Source: Geomonas propionica (GTDB lineage Bacteria > Desulfobacterota > Desulfuromonadia > Geobacterales > Geobacteraceae). Taken from it: a stretch of 64,000 nt of DNA. Both the position numbers and the translations under genes were made by a program. Under the pieces are notes generated by a model, which saw nothing but the letters and a program-made list of their open reading frames with translations, made no database searches and was not told where the DNA came from. Positions 51,011 through 60,165 of the stretch are shown piece by piece; position 1 is the first letter of the stretch, and the number at the start of each line of letters is the position of its first letter. The stretch lies in the NCBI RefSeq assembly GCF_016458235.1, contig NZ_JAEMHK010000001.1:516218-580217 (forward strand). Direction: 5' to 3'.

Positions 51011-51040
51011 TTGTTTGGGCAAGGGGCAAGTATCCGCGGG

Positions 51041-51460
51041 TTACGGGACGCTGTTGAAGTCGTCGCGGCGGAAATCCTCTGTCGTTCCATAGGAGTAGGA
51101 GAAATTCACCCGCTTGACGCTGTCCGGCCGGGCCAACGGAATCTCGATGAGGAACGGTTCGCTTCCGGTAAACCGCCCGTCGAAGGTCTTGGTTCCCTTG
51201 CCGAGCTCCTTGCCGTTTTCATCAAGCAGCTTCGCCGTCAACTGGAGAGAAGTGTAGGGGAGGTCCGGCCGCACGTTCTTGAGGGTGCCGTCGATGCGCA
51301 TCCCCTTGTCGGTGTTTTCTGCTTTCCAGGAGATATCGAGCTCGTGATTGCTGAATTGGTGGGCGCTGTACGCAGGGTTGGCGTCCTGCTTCACGCGTGG
51401 AACTGCACAGGCGCTGATGAGAGAAAGAATCGCGATCGACAGCAAGAGCTTCTTCAGCAT
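51041..51460 (-). CDS. Putative lipoprotein, beta-sandwich type
   Basis: A 139-residue predicted lipoprotein with lipobox LISAC (Cys18). The mature part looks like an immunoglobulin-like beta-sandwich (YTSLQLTAKLLDENGKELGK, FLIEIPLARPDSVKRVNFSY) as in FxLYD/LEA14-type domains. The role is unknown. The start is preceded by GGAGGTGACC on the minus strand. Confidence 0.7.
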   Translation of the reverse strand: MLKKLLLSIAILSLISACAVPRVKQDANPAYSAHQFSNHELDISWKAENTDKGMRIDGTLKNVRPDLPYTSLQLTAKLLDENGKELGKGTKTFDGRFTGSEPFLIEIPLARPDSVKRVNFSYSYGTTEDFRRDDFNSVP

Positions 51461-51610
51461 AGGTCACCTCCGCATTTTGATGGGAACTTACCCAGTGTAG
51501 TCCCGTTATCCGCACGTGCAATGTGACTTTTCTCCGGGGCTGTTTCCAAAATTCTACCTTGTTGGATGTGACAATGTTGCCGTGGCCGGCGTGATGGAGC
51601 GGCCGGACGC

Positions 51611-51642
51611 AAAAACAGCGGGGCGTCAGGGACGCCCCGCTG
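51611..51642 (-). terminator. terminator of the octaheme cytochrome gene
   Basis: CAGCGGGGCGTC pairs perfectly with GACGCCCCGCTG. On the minus strand a run of five Ts follows. It ends the convergent cytochrome transcript. Confidence 0.85.
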
Positions 51643-51671
51643 CGGGGACAGCTTCTTTATCTGTGGTCAGG

Positions 51672-52895
51672 TTACTTCTTGTGGCCGGACTCGCGGGTCA
51701 TCGAGGCAGCCTCCGCCTTGATGTCCACCAGGTCCTTCTGGAGCTCGGCCAAGCCGTACCAGGTGACGTAGTCGGGGTTCATGTGGAACGCCCCCTGGAA
51801 GGCACGCATGCGGTGCTCGAGGAACATCACGTACAGGGTCTGCTCGATCGGGGTCCTGGTGTCGTAGAAGGTGAGCAGGTCCGGGTAGGCCGGCTGACCC
51901 TGCTGCGGCTTGATGATCCCCTTCTCGTAGAGGCCGGCGACGATGGTGATCGCCTCAGCCATCAGTTTGTCGGCTTCCTTGATCATCTGGTCGGCGTTGC
52001 CGAGCTGGGTCTTGGCGTAGGTCGCACTGTGGCACTTGCTGCAGATGCCGACCATTTTGTCGCGGGACGCTTGCCACTCTTCCTTGGTGAGGCGTGCCAC
52101 CTTGCCCGCCTTGACCAGCTCGAGGCGGCCGGTCGGCTTGCCTGCCGGGTCGAGGACCCCGAGGCCTTTCAGGATGGTGACGCGGTAGCCCATCCACTCG
52201 GCGTCTTCTTCGGGGAGACGCAGGGCCAGGAAGCCCCAGGAGGTCATCACGTTGTGGTCGCCGTCGCCCATATGGCAGGTCTGGCAGGTGGGGGCGCGGC
52301 CGGTGTCACCTTCCATCTGGTAGATGGAGCCGTGCTTGGAGTTGGACCACATCTCCCACTGCGGATGGTCGAAGCCCATGTGGCAGGTGCGGCAGGCTTC
52401 CGGCTTCTTGGCCTCGGCCTTGCTGAACTTGTGGCGGGTGTGGCAGGAGTTGCACGGGGAGCCGTACTGCCCATCGGCGCGCGACTTTTCGTCGCGGATG
52501 CCGACCTTGTGGCAGCCGCCGCAACCCTTCATCCCCTGGATGTAGGCGTGGGGCTGGATCTTGTTGGTCGGCATGGCGTCCATGGCCACCCAGGCGACGG
52601 CGTGCTTGCCGGAGGCGTACTGGTCATGCTGCTTGGTGTGGCACTCCTTGCAGGTCTTCTCGGTCGGCATGGTCACCTTGGCGACATCCTTGGCGCTCTG
52701 GTGGGCGGTGCCGTGGCAGCTGGAGCAGTCGACGCTGCCGCTCTTGCCCATTTCACCGGACAGGAAGTCCTTGACGATGTTCGGCGTCACCTTCTCGTGA
52801 CAGGTGATACAGTTGCTCTTCCCGGCGAACGCCGCCCCGGCCAGCATCAGCACCAGCGCCAGCGCCCCTCCCAGTTTCTTCAAACCATGAATCAT
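51672..52895 (-). CDS. Octaheme c-type cytochrome of the HAO family
   Basis: A 407-residue periplasmic cytochrome with a signal peptide (ALALVLMLAGAAFAGK) and eight CXXCH motifs: CITCH, CSSCH, CKECH, CGGCH, CNSCH, CRTCH, CQTCH and CSKCH. Heme spacing and the helical C-terminal third (ADKLMAEAITIVAGLYEKG, TWYGLAELQKDLVDIK) fit hydroxylamine oxidoreductase-like octahemes. In Geobacter such proteins are reported to reduce nitrite or hydroxylamine rather than oxidise it. The ATG at 52895 follows GGGGAGGACATTGC. No ammonia- or nitrite-related genes adjoin it. Confidence 0.83.
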   Translation of the reverse strand: MIHGLKKLGGALALVLMLAGAAFAGKSNCITCHEKVTPNIVKDFLSGEMGKSGSVDCSSCHGTAHQSAKDVAKVTMPTEKTCKECHTKQHDQYASGKHAVAWVAMDAMPTNKIQPHAYIQGMKGCGGCHKVGIRDEKSRADGQYGSPCNSCHTRHKFSKAEAKKPEACRTCHMGFDHPQWEMWSNSKHGSIYQMEGDTGRAPTCQTCHMGDGDHNVMTSWGFLALRLPEEDAEWMGYRVTILKGLGVLDPAGKPTGRLELVKAGKVARLTKEEWQASRDKMVGICSKCHSATYAKTQLGNADQMIKEADKLMAEAITIVAGLYEKGIIKPQQGQPAYPDLLTFYDTRTPIEQTLYVMFLEHRMRAFQGAFHMNPDYVTWYGLAELQKDLVDIKAEAASMTRESGHKK

Positions 52896-53027
52896 GCAAT
52901 GTCCTCCCCTTTGATGAGTAAAAAAACGAGGCACATGTAAACCATATCCCCGGGAGGAATTCCTTGATGTAGGTCAAAAAACGGTAAACGGCACCTGCGG
53001 GCGCCGGCCGGCCGCAGCCGACTGCGG

Positions 53028-53525
53028 TTACTGTTCCACGGCCAGTGCCACCATGAACCAGTCCTCCTCCGAGTCAAAGAGCAGCGTCATCACCTCGGGC
53101 TTCTTCGACACGTGGATCGCGTACTGCTTGCCGGAGACGATGGACGGGGTGGATAGCCGTATTGCCAGGGACTCCGGGGAGAGGTGGCGTTTGAAATTCC
53201 CCGCCAGGACGTTGGCGAGCTCTCCCAGGGCGTCCTCGATCTCGTCCTCGGTCGGGCTGTCGGTATCAAGGAGCTGCCCTGCCAGGCGCTGGGCCAAGTG
53301 GGTGGACACGTGCAGCCCTACCAGGCCGTTGTAATCACCGGCCAACCCCACCAGGGCGCTGATGCAATCCGTGAAGTTGGATGCCGGGTTGACCGCCAGG
53401 GGCAGATGCAGCAGATGGTCCATCCCCATCATGGTGGAGAAGATCTTTCTTACCTCCTGGATCAGCGTCTTTTCAAGGAGCGGTCCGCTGGTGCCGATGG
53501 TTGCAAGTAATTTCTCCGAGAACAT
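53028..53525 (-). CDS. CheX/CheC-like chemotaxis phosphatase-family protein
   Basis: A 165-residue cytoplasmic protein. The helix EDALGELANVLAGNFK carries the ExxxN pattern of CheC/CheX phosphatases that dephosphorylate CheY-type receivers. A second pattern (FTDCISALVGLAGDYNG) resembles the other CheX half. The ATG at 53525 follows GAGAGGAGGAAGCACC. No che cluster is adjacent; the chemoreceptor gene lies 1.5 kb away. Confidence 0.75.
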   Translation of the reverse strand: MFSEKLLATIGTSGPLLEKTLIQEVRKIFSTMMGMDHLLHLPLAVNPASNFTDCISALVGLAGDYNGLVGLHVSTHLAQRLAGQLLDTDSPTEDEIEDALGELANVLAGNFKRHLSPESLAIRLSTPSIVSGKQYAIHVSKKPEVMTLLFDSEEDWFMVALAVEQ

Positions 53526-53787
53526 GGTGCTTCCTCCTCTCGCTACGATGTTGCCGCTGTCCCGCAAAAGGGCAGCCGGCCGGCTTGTCATAGTGAAGTA
53601 GCAGAGGGTGTGCCATTGGTACAGGTTGCGGGTTTCCGGTGGTTTACCGGGAAGATGGGTCGTGCTGGTGTCCGTATCAGGGACACGGTGGGTACCAAAG
53701 GGACAGTGCGTTGTGTTGGCGGGCGGTGTGGCTATACTATCAGCGTCTCGAAATCGGAGTCCGGTGCTGACACAGAGGGAGGTTTCT

Positions 53788-54153
53788 ATGAAGAAGAAGG
53801 CCCGTCCCGGTTCGCTTCCCAGCGTCACCTTCCAGAAAGAGACCCACTGCGGCAGGATCTACGTGACCGTCGCCATGGATCACAAGGGAAACCCGTTCGA
53901 GATCTTCGTTCGCTTCGGCAAGGCCGGTCATTGCGGGGCAGCGGTCTTCGACGGCCTGACCAGGATCCTCTCCTACGGCCTGCGGTCCGGACTCGACCCG
54001 CGCGAGGCGGTGAAGGCCCTGGGTGGGATCGGCTGCAATTACGGGAAGGACACCTGCATGAACGCGGTATCCGAGGCCCTGCGCGAGGTGCTCGACGAGG
54101 CCGGTGCAACCGTCGCCGGTCACCTGGGCTTGCGCGGCCCGGGAGCGAAGTAG
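53788..54153 (+). CDS. TSCPD-domain protein
   Basis: A 121-residue protein with the TSCPD fold seen at the C-terminus of class II ribonucleotide reductases (NrdJ): GRIYVTVAMDHKGNPFEIFV, FGKAGHCGAAVFDGL, and paired cysteines in GGIGCNYGKDTC. Stand-alone copies are common in Geobacter and may regulate or assist ribonucleotide reductase. The ATG at 53788 follows AGAGGGAGG. Its 3' end overlaps the convergent TrmO gene by 34 bases. Confidence 0.78.
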   Translation: MKKKARPGSLPSVTFQKETHCGRIYVTVAMDHKGNPFEIFVRFGKAGHCGAAVFDGLTRILSYGLRSGLDPREAVKALGGIGCNYGKDTCMNAVSEALREVLDEAGATVAGHLGLRGPGAK

Positions 54154-54638
54154 CGACCTACCTTGGCATCCATCTCGTCTATCCACCCCGCCTTCGATTC
54201 CGGAAAGGCGTCTGCATACGGGACGTAGGGCTTGATATCCAGGATGGGCGTTCCGTCCAGGAGGTCCACACCGCGCAGGTGCAGCGTCTTTCCTTCCACC
54301 CGTACCAGTTCCACGGCGGACAGCCCGATAGAGTTGGGGCGATGCGGTGACCTGGTCGCCAGGACGCCGCGCTTTGGTCCCCCGCGCGGAGGCTTCACGT
54401 TGCTTTTCCACCCCTCGCTGAGGTGGAAGGCGAAGATGAGCCACAGCCTCTGGAAACCGCCCAGATCCTGGATCGTCTTTTCATCGAGCCAGTCCTGGAG
54501 TTCCAGCGTCGCGGTGGCGAAGTCGCCGCTTTGGGTGCCGGCAACCACGGTGCTTTGATGAGGCGCGTCGATGCGGCGGGAATAGGGGGAGCGCAACAGG
54601 CCGATGGGGCGATAGGTGAAGTGCTGCTCGTGGATCAT
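54120..54638 (-). CDS. trmO: tRNA t6A methyltransferase TrmO (TsaA family)
   Basis: A 172-residue SAM-dependent enzyme that N6-methylates t6A37 in tRNA-Thr. The family signature ATRSPHRPNSIGLSAVEL is complete, with LLDGTPILDIKPYVPYAD and GWKSNVKPPRGG further on. It begins with the usual YRPIGLLRSPYS. Its 3' end overlaps the TSCPD gene. Confidence 0.87.
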   Translation of the reverse strand: MIHEQHFTYRPIGLLRSPYSRRIDAPHQSTVVAGTQSGDFATATLELQDWLDEKTIQDLGGFQRLWLIFAFHLSEGWKSNVKPPRGGPKRGVLATRSPHRPNSIGLSAVELVRVEGKTLHLRGVDLLDGTPILDIKPYVPYADAFPESKAGWIDEMDAKVGRYFAPGPRKPR

Positions 54639-55041
54639 GCGTATCTACGTTCCTTTGGGTGGCATACGGTGGAGCAAAAACGAAAGCCCTCGGCGGTGCC
54701 TGAGGGCTTTTCTCGTGCGACGACGTAGAGATGGGGGAGGTCCGTCCGGCAACCCGCCCCGAGGCTGCCATGATCGGTACCCTAATGAAAATCATTCACC
54801 TTGTCAAGGAGGTGCAAAGGTCGGCGACGCCCCGGTCGGGAGTGCGGCTCATTGAACAAACAGGGGTCGCGTGAGTGGCGCTGAAACAGCGGGTTCTACC
54901 GATACGCACTCTCAGTTCATGGCAGTGCGTTATTTCTTACAGTACCTCGCTCAAGCTGACCCAGGCAATAGCCGATAACCAATGTCACACGCTGTCTCTG
55001 TATGTATTGGACAGAGAGCTATGTCACCAAGGGGAGAGTTC
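54639..55041. other. 403-bp intergenic region with a terminator and a Fur-like palindrome
   Basis: AAAGCCCTC/GAGGGCTTT (54683-54710) forms a hairpin with T-runs on both sides. AATGA-AAA-TCATT (54784-54796) resembles a Fur box, and AAGGAGGTG follows within 12 bases, but no substantial ORF starts there. The remainder should hold the chemoreceptor promoter. Confidence 0.45.
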
Positions 55042-56691
55042 ATGCGGTGGTTTCTCGATCTGCAGATCCGGTTCAAACTAGTGGGAGGCTTTTTGGTTCT
55101 TGCCATGATCGCCGGCGGTATCAGCTGGATCGGTATCAGCAAGATCCGCGGCATCGGCACGGTCGACAGGTGGCTATACCAGAAGATGACGGTCCCCCTC
55201 GGTGACATCGGCGAGATGGCAGTAGGATTCCAGCGGGTACGGATAGGACTGCGTGAACTGGTCGAGACCACTGATCCGGCGGAAAAGAAAAAGATCGTAG
55301 CGTCGATCAAGAGTATCCGTGCAGAAATTGGCGACAACGTGAATGCTGTGGAGAAGACCATTGAGACGCAGAAAGAGCGCGATCTTCTCGACGAGTACAA
55401 GATGGTCAGGGGGGAATACGGGCAGCAGATCGAGAAAGCGATCGCGCTGGCCGAGGCCAATAAGGATGACGAAGCCCGCGCGGTTTTAAACGGCGCCGGC
55501 AAAAGGGCGGCCCTGCACTACCAGGAGGTGATCGACCGGTTGGTGCAGGCGAAGTTAAAGCAGGCCCAGATCGCCTCGGACGAGAACACACGGGTCGCCG
55601 ATTCGGCCACCAACATGATGGCGGCGGCAGGTGTTGTCGGGATCGTTCTCGCCGTGGGCCTGGGGCTGATCATTGCCGGCCTGATCAGCGCTCCTTTGCG
55701 CAAGGGGGTGGACTTCGCCAGGGCGGTATCGGCGGGGGACCTGACCCAAACCCTGGAGCTGCGCCAAAGCGACGAAGTGGGACAGCTGATCCACGCCCTC
55801 AACGAGATGGTCGGGCGGCTGGGCCACGTGGTGGCGGGGGTACGCTCCACCTCTGACCACGTGGTGGTGGGGAGCCAGACCCTCGCCCAGGGGTCCGAAG
55901 AGATGAGCGCGGGTACCGCGCAGCAGGCTGCCGCGGCCGACGAGCTCTCCGGCAGCCTGAAGCAGATGGACATGAACATCAGCAGCAATGCCGCCAATGC
56001 AGTAGAAACCGAGAAAATAGCGGTCAAAAATGCGGTCCAGGCGCAAGAAGGCGGCGCCGCCGTGCAGCGCACCGTGGAGGCCATGCGTGAGATAACCGGC
56101 AAGATCAGCGTCATTGAGGAGATCGCGCGCCAGACCAACCTGCTGGCGCTCAACGCCGCCATCGAGGCCGCGCGCGCAGGCGAGCACGGCAAGGGATTCG
56201 CCGTCGTCGCCGCCGAGGTGCGCAAACTGGCCGAGAGGAGCCAGGCGGCTGCGGTACAGATCAGCGGGCTTTCCTTTACCAGTGTCGAGGTCGCCGAAAA
56301 GGCGGGGCAGATGCTCGTGGAGATGGTGCCCAACATCGAGAAAACGGCGGAGCTGGTGCAGGAGATTTCCGCCTCCTGCAAAGAACAGGAAGACGGGACC
56401 CGCCAGATCAACGGGGCGGTGCAGCAGCTGAACGGGATCATCGAGAAGAACGCCAGCGCCAGTGCGGAAATGGCAGCGACGGCGGCGGAACTGAGTGCGG
56501 AAGCGGAAGCACTGCAGGCCAGCATCGCCTTTTTCAAGGCCGTGGATAAGGCCGCACCCTCTCCGCGTGCGGTGGCTGTGCGCAGCAGCGGCACGCTCAC
56601 CAGGTCTTCGAGGAGCTGCGCGGGGCTCGTGCAGGATCGCAGCGTCAGTGACAAGATTGCGGCCGCGAGCCACAGGGCCGCCAACGGCTAG
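55042..56691 (+). CDS. Methyl-accepting chemotaxis protein
   Basis: A 549-residue inner-membrane chemoreceptor. Transmembrane 1 (~11-32) and 2 (~190-215) bracket a four-helix-bundle sensor. HAMP ([20 protein letters not shown]) and the signalling hairpin [40 protein letters not shown] follow. The ligand is unknown. The ATG at 55042 follows GGGGAGAG and fits a short cytoplasmic N-terminus before the first membrane helix. Confidence 0.92.
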   Translation: MRWFLDLQIRFKLVGGFLVLAMIAGGISWIGISKIRGIGTVDRWLYQKMTVPLGDIGEMAVGFQRVRIGLRELVETTDPAEKKKIVASIKSIRAEIGDNVNAVEKTIETQKERDLLDEYKMVRGEYGQQIEKAIALAEANKDDEARAVLNGAGKRAALHYQEVIDRLVQAKLKQAQIASDENTRVADSATNMMAAAGVVGIVLAVGLGLIIAGLISAPLRKGVDFARAVSAGDLTQTLELRQSDEVGQLIHALNEMVGRLGHVVAGVRSTSDHVVVGSQTLAQGSEEMSAGTAQQAAAADELSGSLKQMDMNISSNAANAVETEKIAVKNAVQAQEGGAAVQRTVEAMREITGKISVIEEIARQTNLLALNAAIEAARAGEHGKGFAVVAAEVRKLAERSQAAAVQISGLSFTSVEVAEKAGQMLVEMVPNIEKTAELVQEISASCKEQEDGTRQINGAVQQLNGIIEKNASASAEMAATAAELSAEAEALQASIAFFKAVDKAAPSPRAVAVRSSGTLTRSSRSCAGLVQDRSVSDKIAAASHRAANG

Positions 56692-56795
56692 CTCCCCCGG
56701 GTGCGGCGCGAGCCTGGCGATGTGTCCGCTGGGGCGCCGTGCCACCCTGCCGAGACAACTGGAGCCGGTGCTGCCAATGGCACCGGGAAATGAAA

Positions 56796-56827
56796 AGCCC
56801 CCTGGCTTGACCAGGGGGCTTTTTTTA
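56796..56827. terminator. terminator after the chemoreceptor gene
   Basis: AGCCCCCTGG pairs perfectly with CCAGGGGGCT around CTTGA, followed by TTTTTTT. As on the other side lie, it could also end minus-strand transcription. Confidence 0.88.
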
Positions 56828-56847
56828 TCTATCGGGCGGTGCGTAAC

Positions 56848-56961
56848 CTACTTGTTGTGGCAGGTAAGGCAGAGCGCGCTGTTTTTGTCGCTGCTGCTCA
56901 GCGGTCGGCTCAAAGAGAACGTGATGCGGGAGGCCGCCACTCTTAGGGTAAAGACCCCCGA
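56848..56961 (-). pseudogene. C-terminal remnant of a c-type cytochrome
   Basis: On the minus strand the frame ends SSSDKNSALCLTCHNK and a stop at 56848. It contains one CXXCH heme motif followed by a short basic tail, as at the end of many multiheme cytochromes. About 35 codons are open but no start, signal peptide or further heme motif is present. The terminator at 56796-56827 lies directly downstream in this direction. The rest of the gene appears to have been deleted. Confidence 0.45.
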
Positions 56962-57054
56962 GGAGCACAGAGGAGGGATGTTGAAAATGTATTAAAATTT
57001 GATAATAAATATGTGTGGTAACGGCCGCTACTGTCATGGTGCAGGAGGTGAATT

Positions 57055-60000
57055 GTGAAATGGGAGAACTATGTCACGGCTGCGGAGAGTGTTCTCAATT
57101 CACCCCAAGTGCCGTCGTCGTTGCACATCATCAGTTTGATCAAGAACGTCAACCCCACCAAGCTTACCCTCACAGAGCCCGATAGGGAGCGCGGCTATCA
57201 GCTCAAGATCAGGCTCCAGAATCTGCTGCTTGAGCATTACGGTGATTCCTTTCACCTCGTCCCTCATCCCGCGAGTCAGAAAATCATTCTGATCAAGCAT
57301 CGAGCCCTTCCCTCGATCGATGCGTGCCACGCTCCTGCGGGAGGACTGTCTTCCCTTGCCATAGAAAGGGCAGCGTCGGCGGCAGCGCTTTACCCAGCAA
57401 AAGCGGCATCCAAACGGAATCGAGGGAAGCGGCGTCGGGAAACGGGGACGGCTAGCTCAGCAAAGGAGGTACTCAAGACGGCAACTGGGCTTCTGGATCA
57501 GTACGACTATGTGGCGGCGGAAGAAGTTTTGGCCAGTCTCCGAGTCCACTGCAACGGGGACTTGCCGGTACTTGCACGGGCAGCCGGTCTCATGCTGCAC
57601 GAAATCGGCGCTTATCAACTCTGCATCGAAATGTTGTTGAAACAAGATCCCAGCGTGCTCAAGGACAGAGCGCTGCGCGCGTTGCTCGGTGTGGCGTATC
57701 ACCGAAACGGTCAGGTTCCGGAGGCCAGGGCCATTTTTGAAGAGCTTCACCCCGCCGAACTTGGCCAGGAGGCTCTTGTGGCCTATGCAGAGATCACCTT
57801 CCAGGACGGCAACCTTGCTGCCGCCCTGGATTTGGTGACCGTCGCCAAAAAAATGGAGGGCTTCGTTGCCAGGTTGGACGAGTTGCACAAGGAGATCGCG
57901 GTGGCGATGTCGGCGCAGGCCGAACCGGTGGTGCAAAAAGCACAGGCCCTGTTGCGGTCGGGGGCTCTGGAGGAGGCGAGGTGCCTGGCCCGTGAGGCGC
58001 TGGCGCTCAATCCTCTTTGCCAGGAGGCTCGCGCCGTGCTGGCCGCCGTCGACGCCAGGGCCGACGAGGCCTGCCTGACGCAATTGTGGTGCCGGCTGGA
58101 AGCCGAAAGGGACGGCGAGGGGCGCCTCGCACTCCTGGCGCAGCTTCTGGCGCGGGACAAGGATAACAAAGCGGTCATCAGGAGATTGATGGCCCAGGAA
58201 AAGGAAGGGCTTAGGCGTAGGCAGTTTGACGAGCAGCTCGATTTGCTACGTGGATTGGTCCTGGAAAAGTGCTGGCCGGAGTGCTTCGACCGCGTCATGC
58301 ACCTGATGAGGCAACCGGAGTATGCGCACCGGGCCGAGGACGTCCTGTCACTTTCCCCTTTCTTTTCCGTGCTCTACGAAAACAAGCGTCTCAACAGCAC
58401 CAGTGAGCGAGCCGCAAAGGAGTTGTGGCTTCGTTTGGTAAAGGTGAAAACCGCCACCGCTGCGGGTGATCGCGAGGGGTGCTTCGAAACCATGCAGGAG
58501 CTCAAGCCGTGGTTCAGACCTTTCCCCGAATTCAGCGAGACCTACCTCGACTTGCTGCAAGCCGAGCAGGAGAAGGCGAGAAGGGAAATCGTTGCTCTAC
58601 TTGGGTCATCCGAGAGTTTGCAGTGCGCGGACGAACTGCGACGGATCTATGCCTTGGTCAAGAAGAGGCTGACTCTTCTCCCCGTCGAAGAGAGGCGGGA
58701 ACTGGTTCGAACAATGGACGAACGGCTGGCCCGGCTGATACCGGAGGACGGAGAGAGTCGGCTTCTGGAGGAGTACCGCGAGGCGCTGCTTCTGGGCAAA
58801 CGTGAGAAGGCCGCGTATCTGCGCAGGGGCAATGTGGACACCCGGGGGTTCGAGGCGATGGACGCCGAGGTTGCCGCAGCGTTCCACATTGCGGTAGCAC
58901 CCTTGACTCTGGAGTTTTCCGACAGCATCCCCATCGATATAACGTCGCAGTCCCCTTTGGAGTTGGACTGGCAGACCGATACCAAGGTTTTTCTGAAAGA
59001 CATCGAGGACACCGTGTTTGTCATCGATTTTGCCAACCAGACCGCCTACCAGGCGACTTCGCCGGTATTTGCAGGTGTTGCGCTTGTCGACTGCGTAAAT
59101 GAGCACACCCTGCTTTTTCGGGAGCTGGAGGGCGAGGAGGGATATGGGCCAAAGGTGTGGCGCGCTGAGCTGTCGGTGGAAGGAGGACGGTTCACCGCCA
59201 GCTTTGACATGCGGGAGCGGTTCGAGATCGGGGAGGGGTTTTGCGAGGAAAATATCTGGATGTCGAGCGAAAGGGACAGCGACTACTACGTGTTGGTGAA
59301 ACACGAAGCACAGCACTTGCCTGCAAAAGTCCTAAAGATGCGGCTGGGGCAGAGGTCCGCACTCCACAGTCTGCAGTTGGGAAACCGGACAGAGCTAAAG
59401 ATGTGTCGATGGTACAGTAACCCAGACCGCTTCATCGTCGGGGGGGACGATGAAATGAGGCAGGTCAACGACAAGCTCTCCGCAAGGGTCTCACTCCGCA
59501 TGACCCCGGACATCTTCAAGGCCGACCCCCAAAGAGGATATATCTACGGCTTGGAAAAATTTTGGCTGACTCAAAGAAACGAAAACCTCGAGATTATAAA
59601 GGTCTACGAGACGGCTTACAGCCTTGGGGTGTGGGGCTCGGAGCGGACCTACAGCGCCTCGTTTGAGACTGACACGGTGCTGGTCGCGGTGGGAGGTAAA
59701 CAACAATCATTCTACAATGTCAGCAGTAACAAGTTCTCCGAGAAGGTCAGGCTGGGCAGGGTGTTGCCCTTGAACCGGGACGGCAGGTGGTACTGCTACC
59801 AGTACCAACCGGACCAAAGGAAGCTGCTCTTGCGGGATATCACCGTGGACATCCACCATATTTTGAAATGGAAGGAAATCTTTTCCCCGCGCTGGAAGAG
59901 GAAAAGAAGCGACAAGGCCCTCCTGTGGTTCAATCGGCAAGAGAACTTCGTGTACCGGCCACAGCAGTGGGGGGTGTTACCGTCCCAAGGCGAGGCTGCC

Positions 60001-60165
60001 GGCGATGCTCCACATGGTGCAGCCGACGAGGATGTCCAGCACGCGCCATGCCACCGGCCGACGGAACAGCGGAGCCAGCAGCCGGGCGCCATAGCCGATG
60101 CCGTAGAACCAGGCGCAGGATGCGGAGATCGCGCCGAAGGCGAAGAAAAGCCGGCTTTCTCCTGA
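57055..60165 (+). CDS. Large unrecognised protein, TPR-like N-half and beta-rich C-half
   Basis: A 1036-residue frame starting at a GTG after GCAGGAGGTGAATT. Residues 1-90 are a compact unknown domain (SLHIISLIKNVNPTKLTL). Residues ~135-560 are helical with TPR-like repeats (ARAIFEELHPAELGQEALVA, AREALALNPLCQEARAVLAA). Residues ~610-975 are beta-rich, possibly a propeller. There is no signal peptide. From about 59977 the frame runs antisense through the last 189 bases of lysE; that 63-residue Ala/Gln/Glu-rich tail is probably not native. I do not recognise the family. Confidence 0.7.
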   Translation: MKWENYVTAAESVLNSPQVPSSLHIISLIKNVNPTKLTLTEPDRERGYQLKIRLQNLLLEHYGDSFHLVPHPASQKIILIKHRALPSIDACHAPAGGLSSLAIERAASAAALYPAKAASKRNRGKRRRETGTASSAKEVLKTATGLLDQYDYVAAEEVLASLRVHCNGDLPVLARAAGLMLHEIGAYQLCIEMLLKQDPSVLKDRALRALLGVAYHRNGQVPEARAIFEELHPAELGQEALVAYAEITFQDGNLAAALDLVTVAKKMEGFVARLDELHKEIAVAMSAQAEPVVQKAQALLRSGALEEARCLAREALALNPLCQEARAVLAAVDARADEACLTQLWCRLEAERDGEGRLALLAQLLARDKDNKAVIRRLMAQEKEGLRRRQFDEQLDLLRGLVLEKCWPECFDRVMHLMRQPEYAHRAEDVLSLSPFFSVLYENKRLNSTSERAAKELWLRLVKVKTATAAGDREGCFETMQELKPWFRPFPEFSETYLDLLQAEQEKARREIVALLGSSESLQCADELRRIYALVKKRLTLLPVEERRELVRTMDERLARLIPEDGESRLLEEYREALLLGKREKAAYLRRGNVDTRGFEAMDAEVAAAFHIAVAPLTLEFSDSIPIDITSQSPLELDWQTDTKVFLKDIEDTVFVIDFANQTAYQATSPVFAGVALVDCVNEHTLLFRELEGEEGYGPKVWRAELSVEGGRFTASFDMRERFEIGEGFCEENIWMSSERDSDYYVLVKHEAQHLPAKVLKMRLGQRSALHSLQLGNRTELKMCRWYSNPDRFIVGGDDEMRQVNDKLSARVSLRMTPDIFKADPQRGYIYGLEKFWLTQRNENLEIIKVYETAYSLGVWGSERTYSASFETDTVLVAVGGKQQSFYNVSSNKFSEKVRLGRVLPLNRDGRWYCYQYQPDQRKLLLRDITVDIHHILKWKEIFSPRWKRKRSDKALLWFNRQENFVYRPQQWGVLPSQGEAAGDAPHGAADEDVQHAPCHRPTEQRSQQPGAIADAVEPGAGCGDRAEGEEKPAFS

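Larger units (their letters stand above)
56692..57054. other. 363-bp intergenic region with a terminator and cytochrome remnant
   Basis: It contains the chemoreceptor terminator, a minus-strand C-terminal cytochrome fragment (56848-56961), and the leader of the large unrecognised gene. An AT-rich stretch around 56985-57015 probably holds that gene's promoter. Confidence 0.45.
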
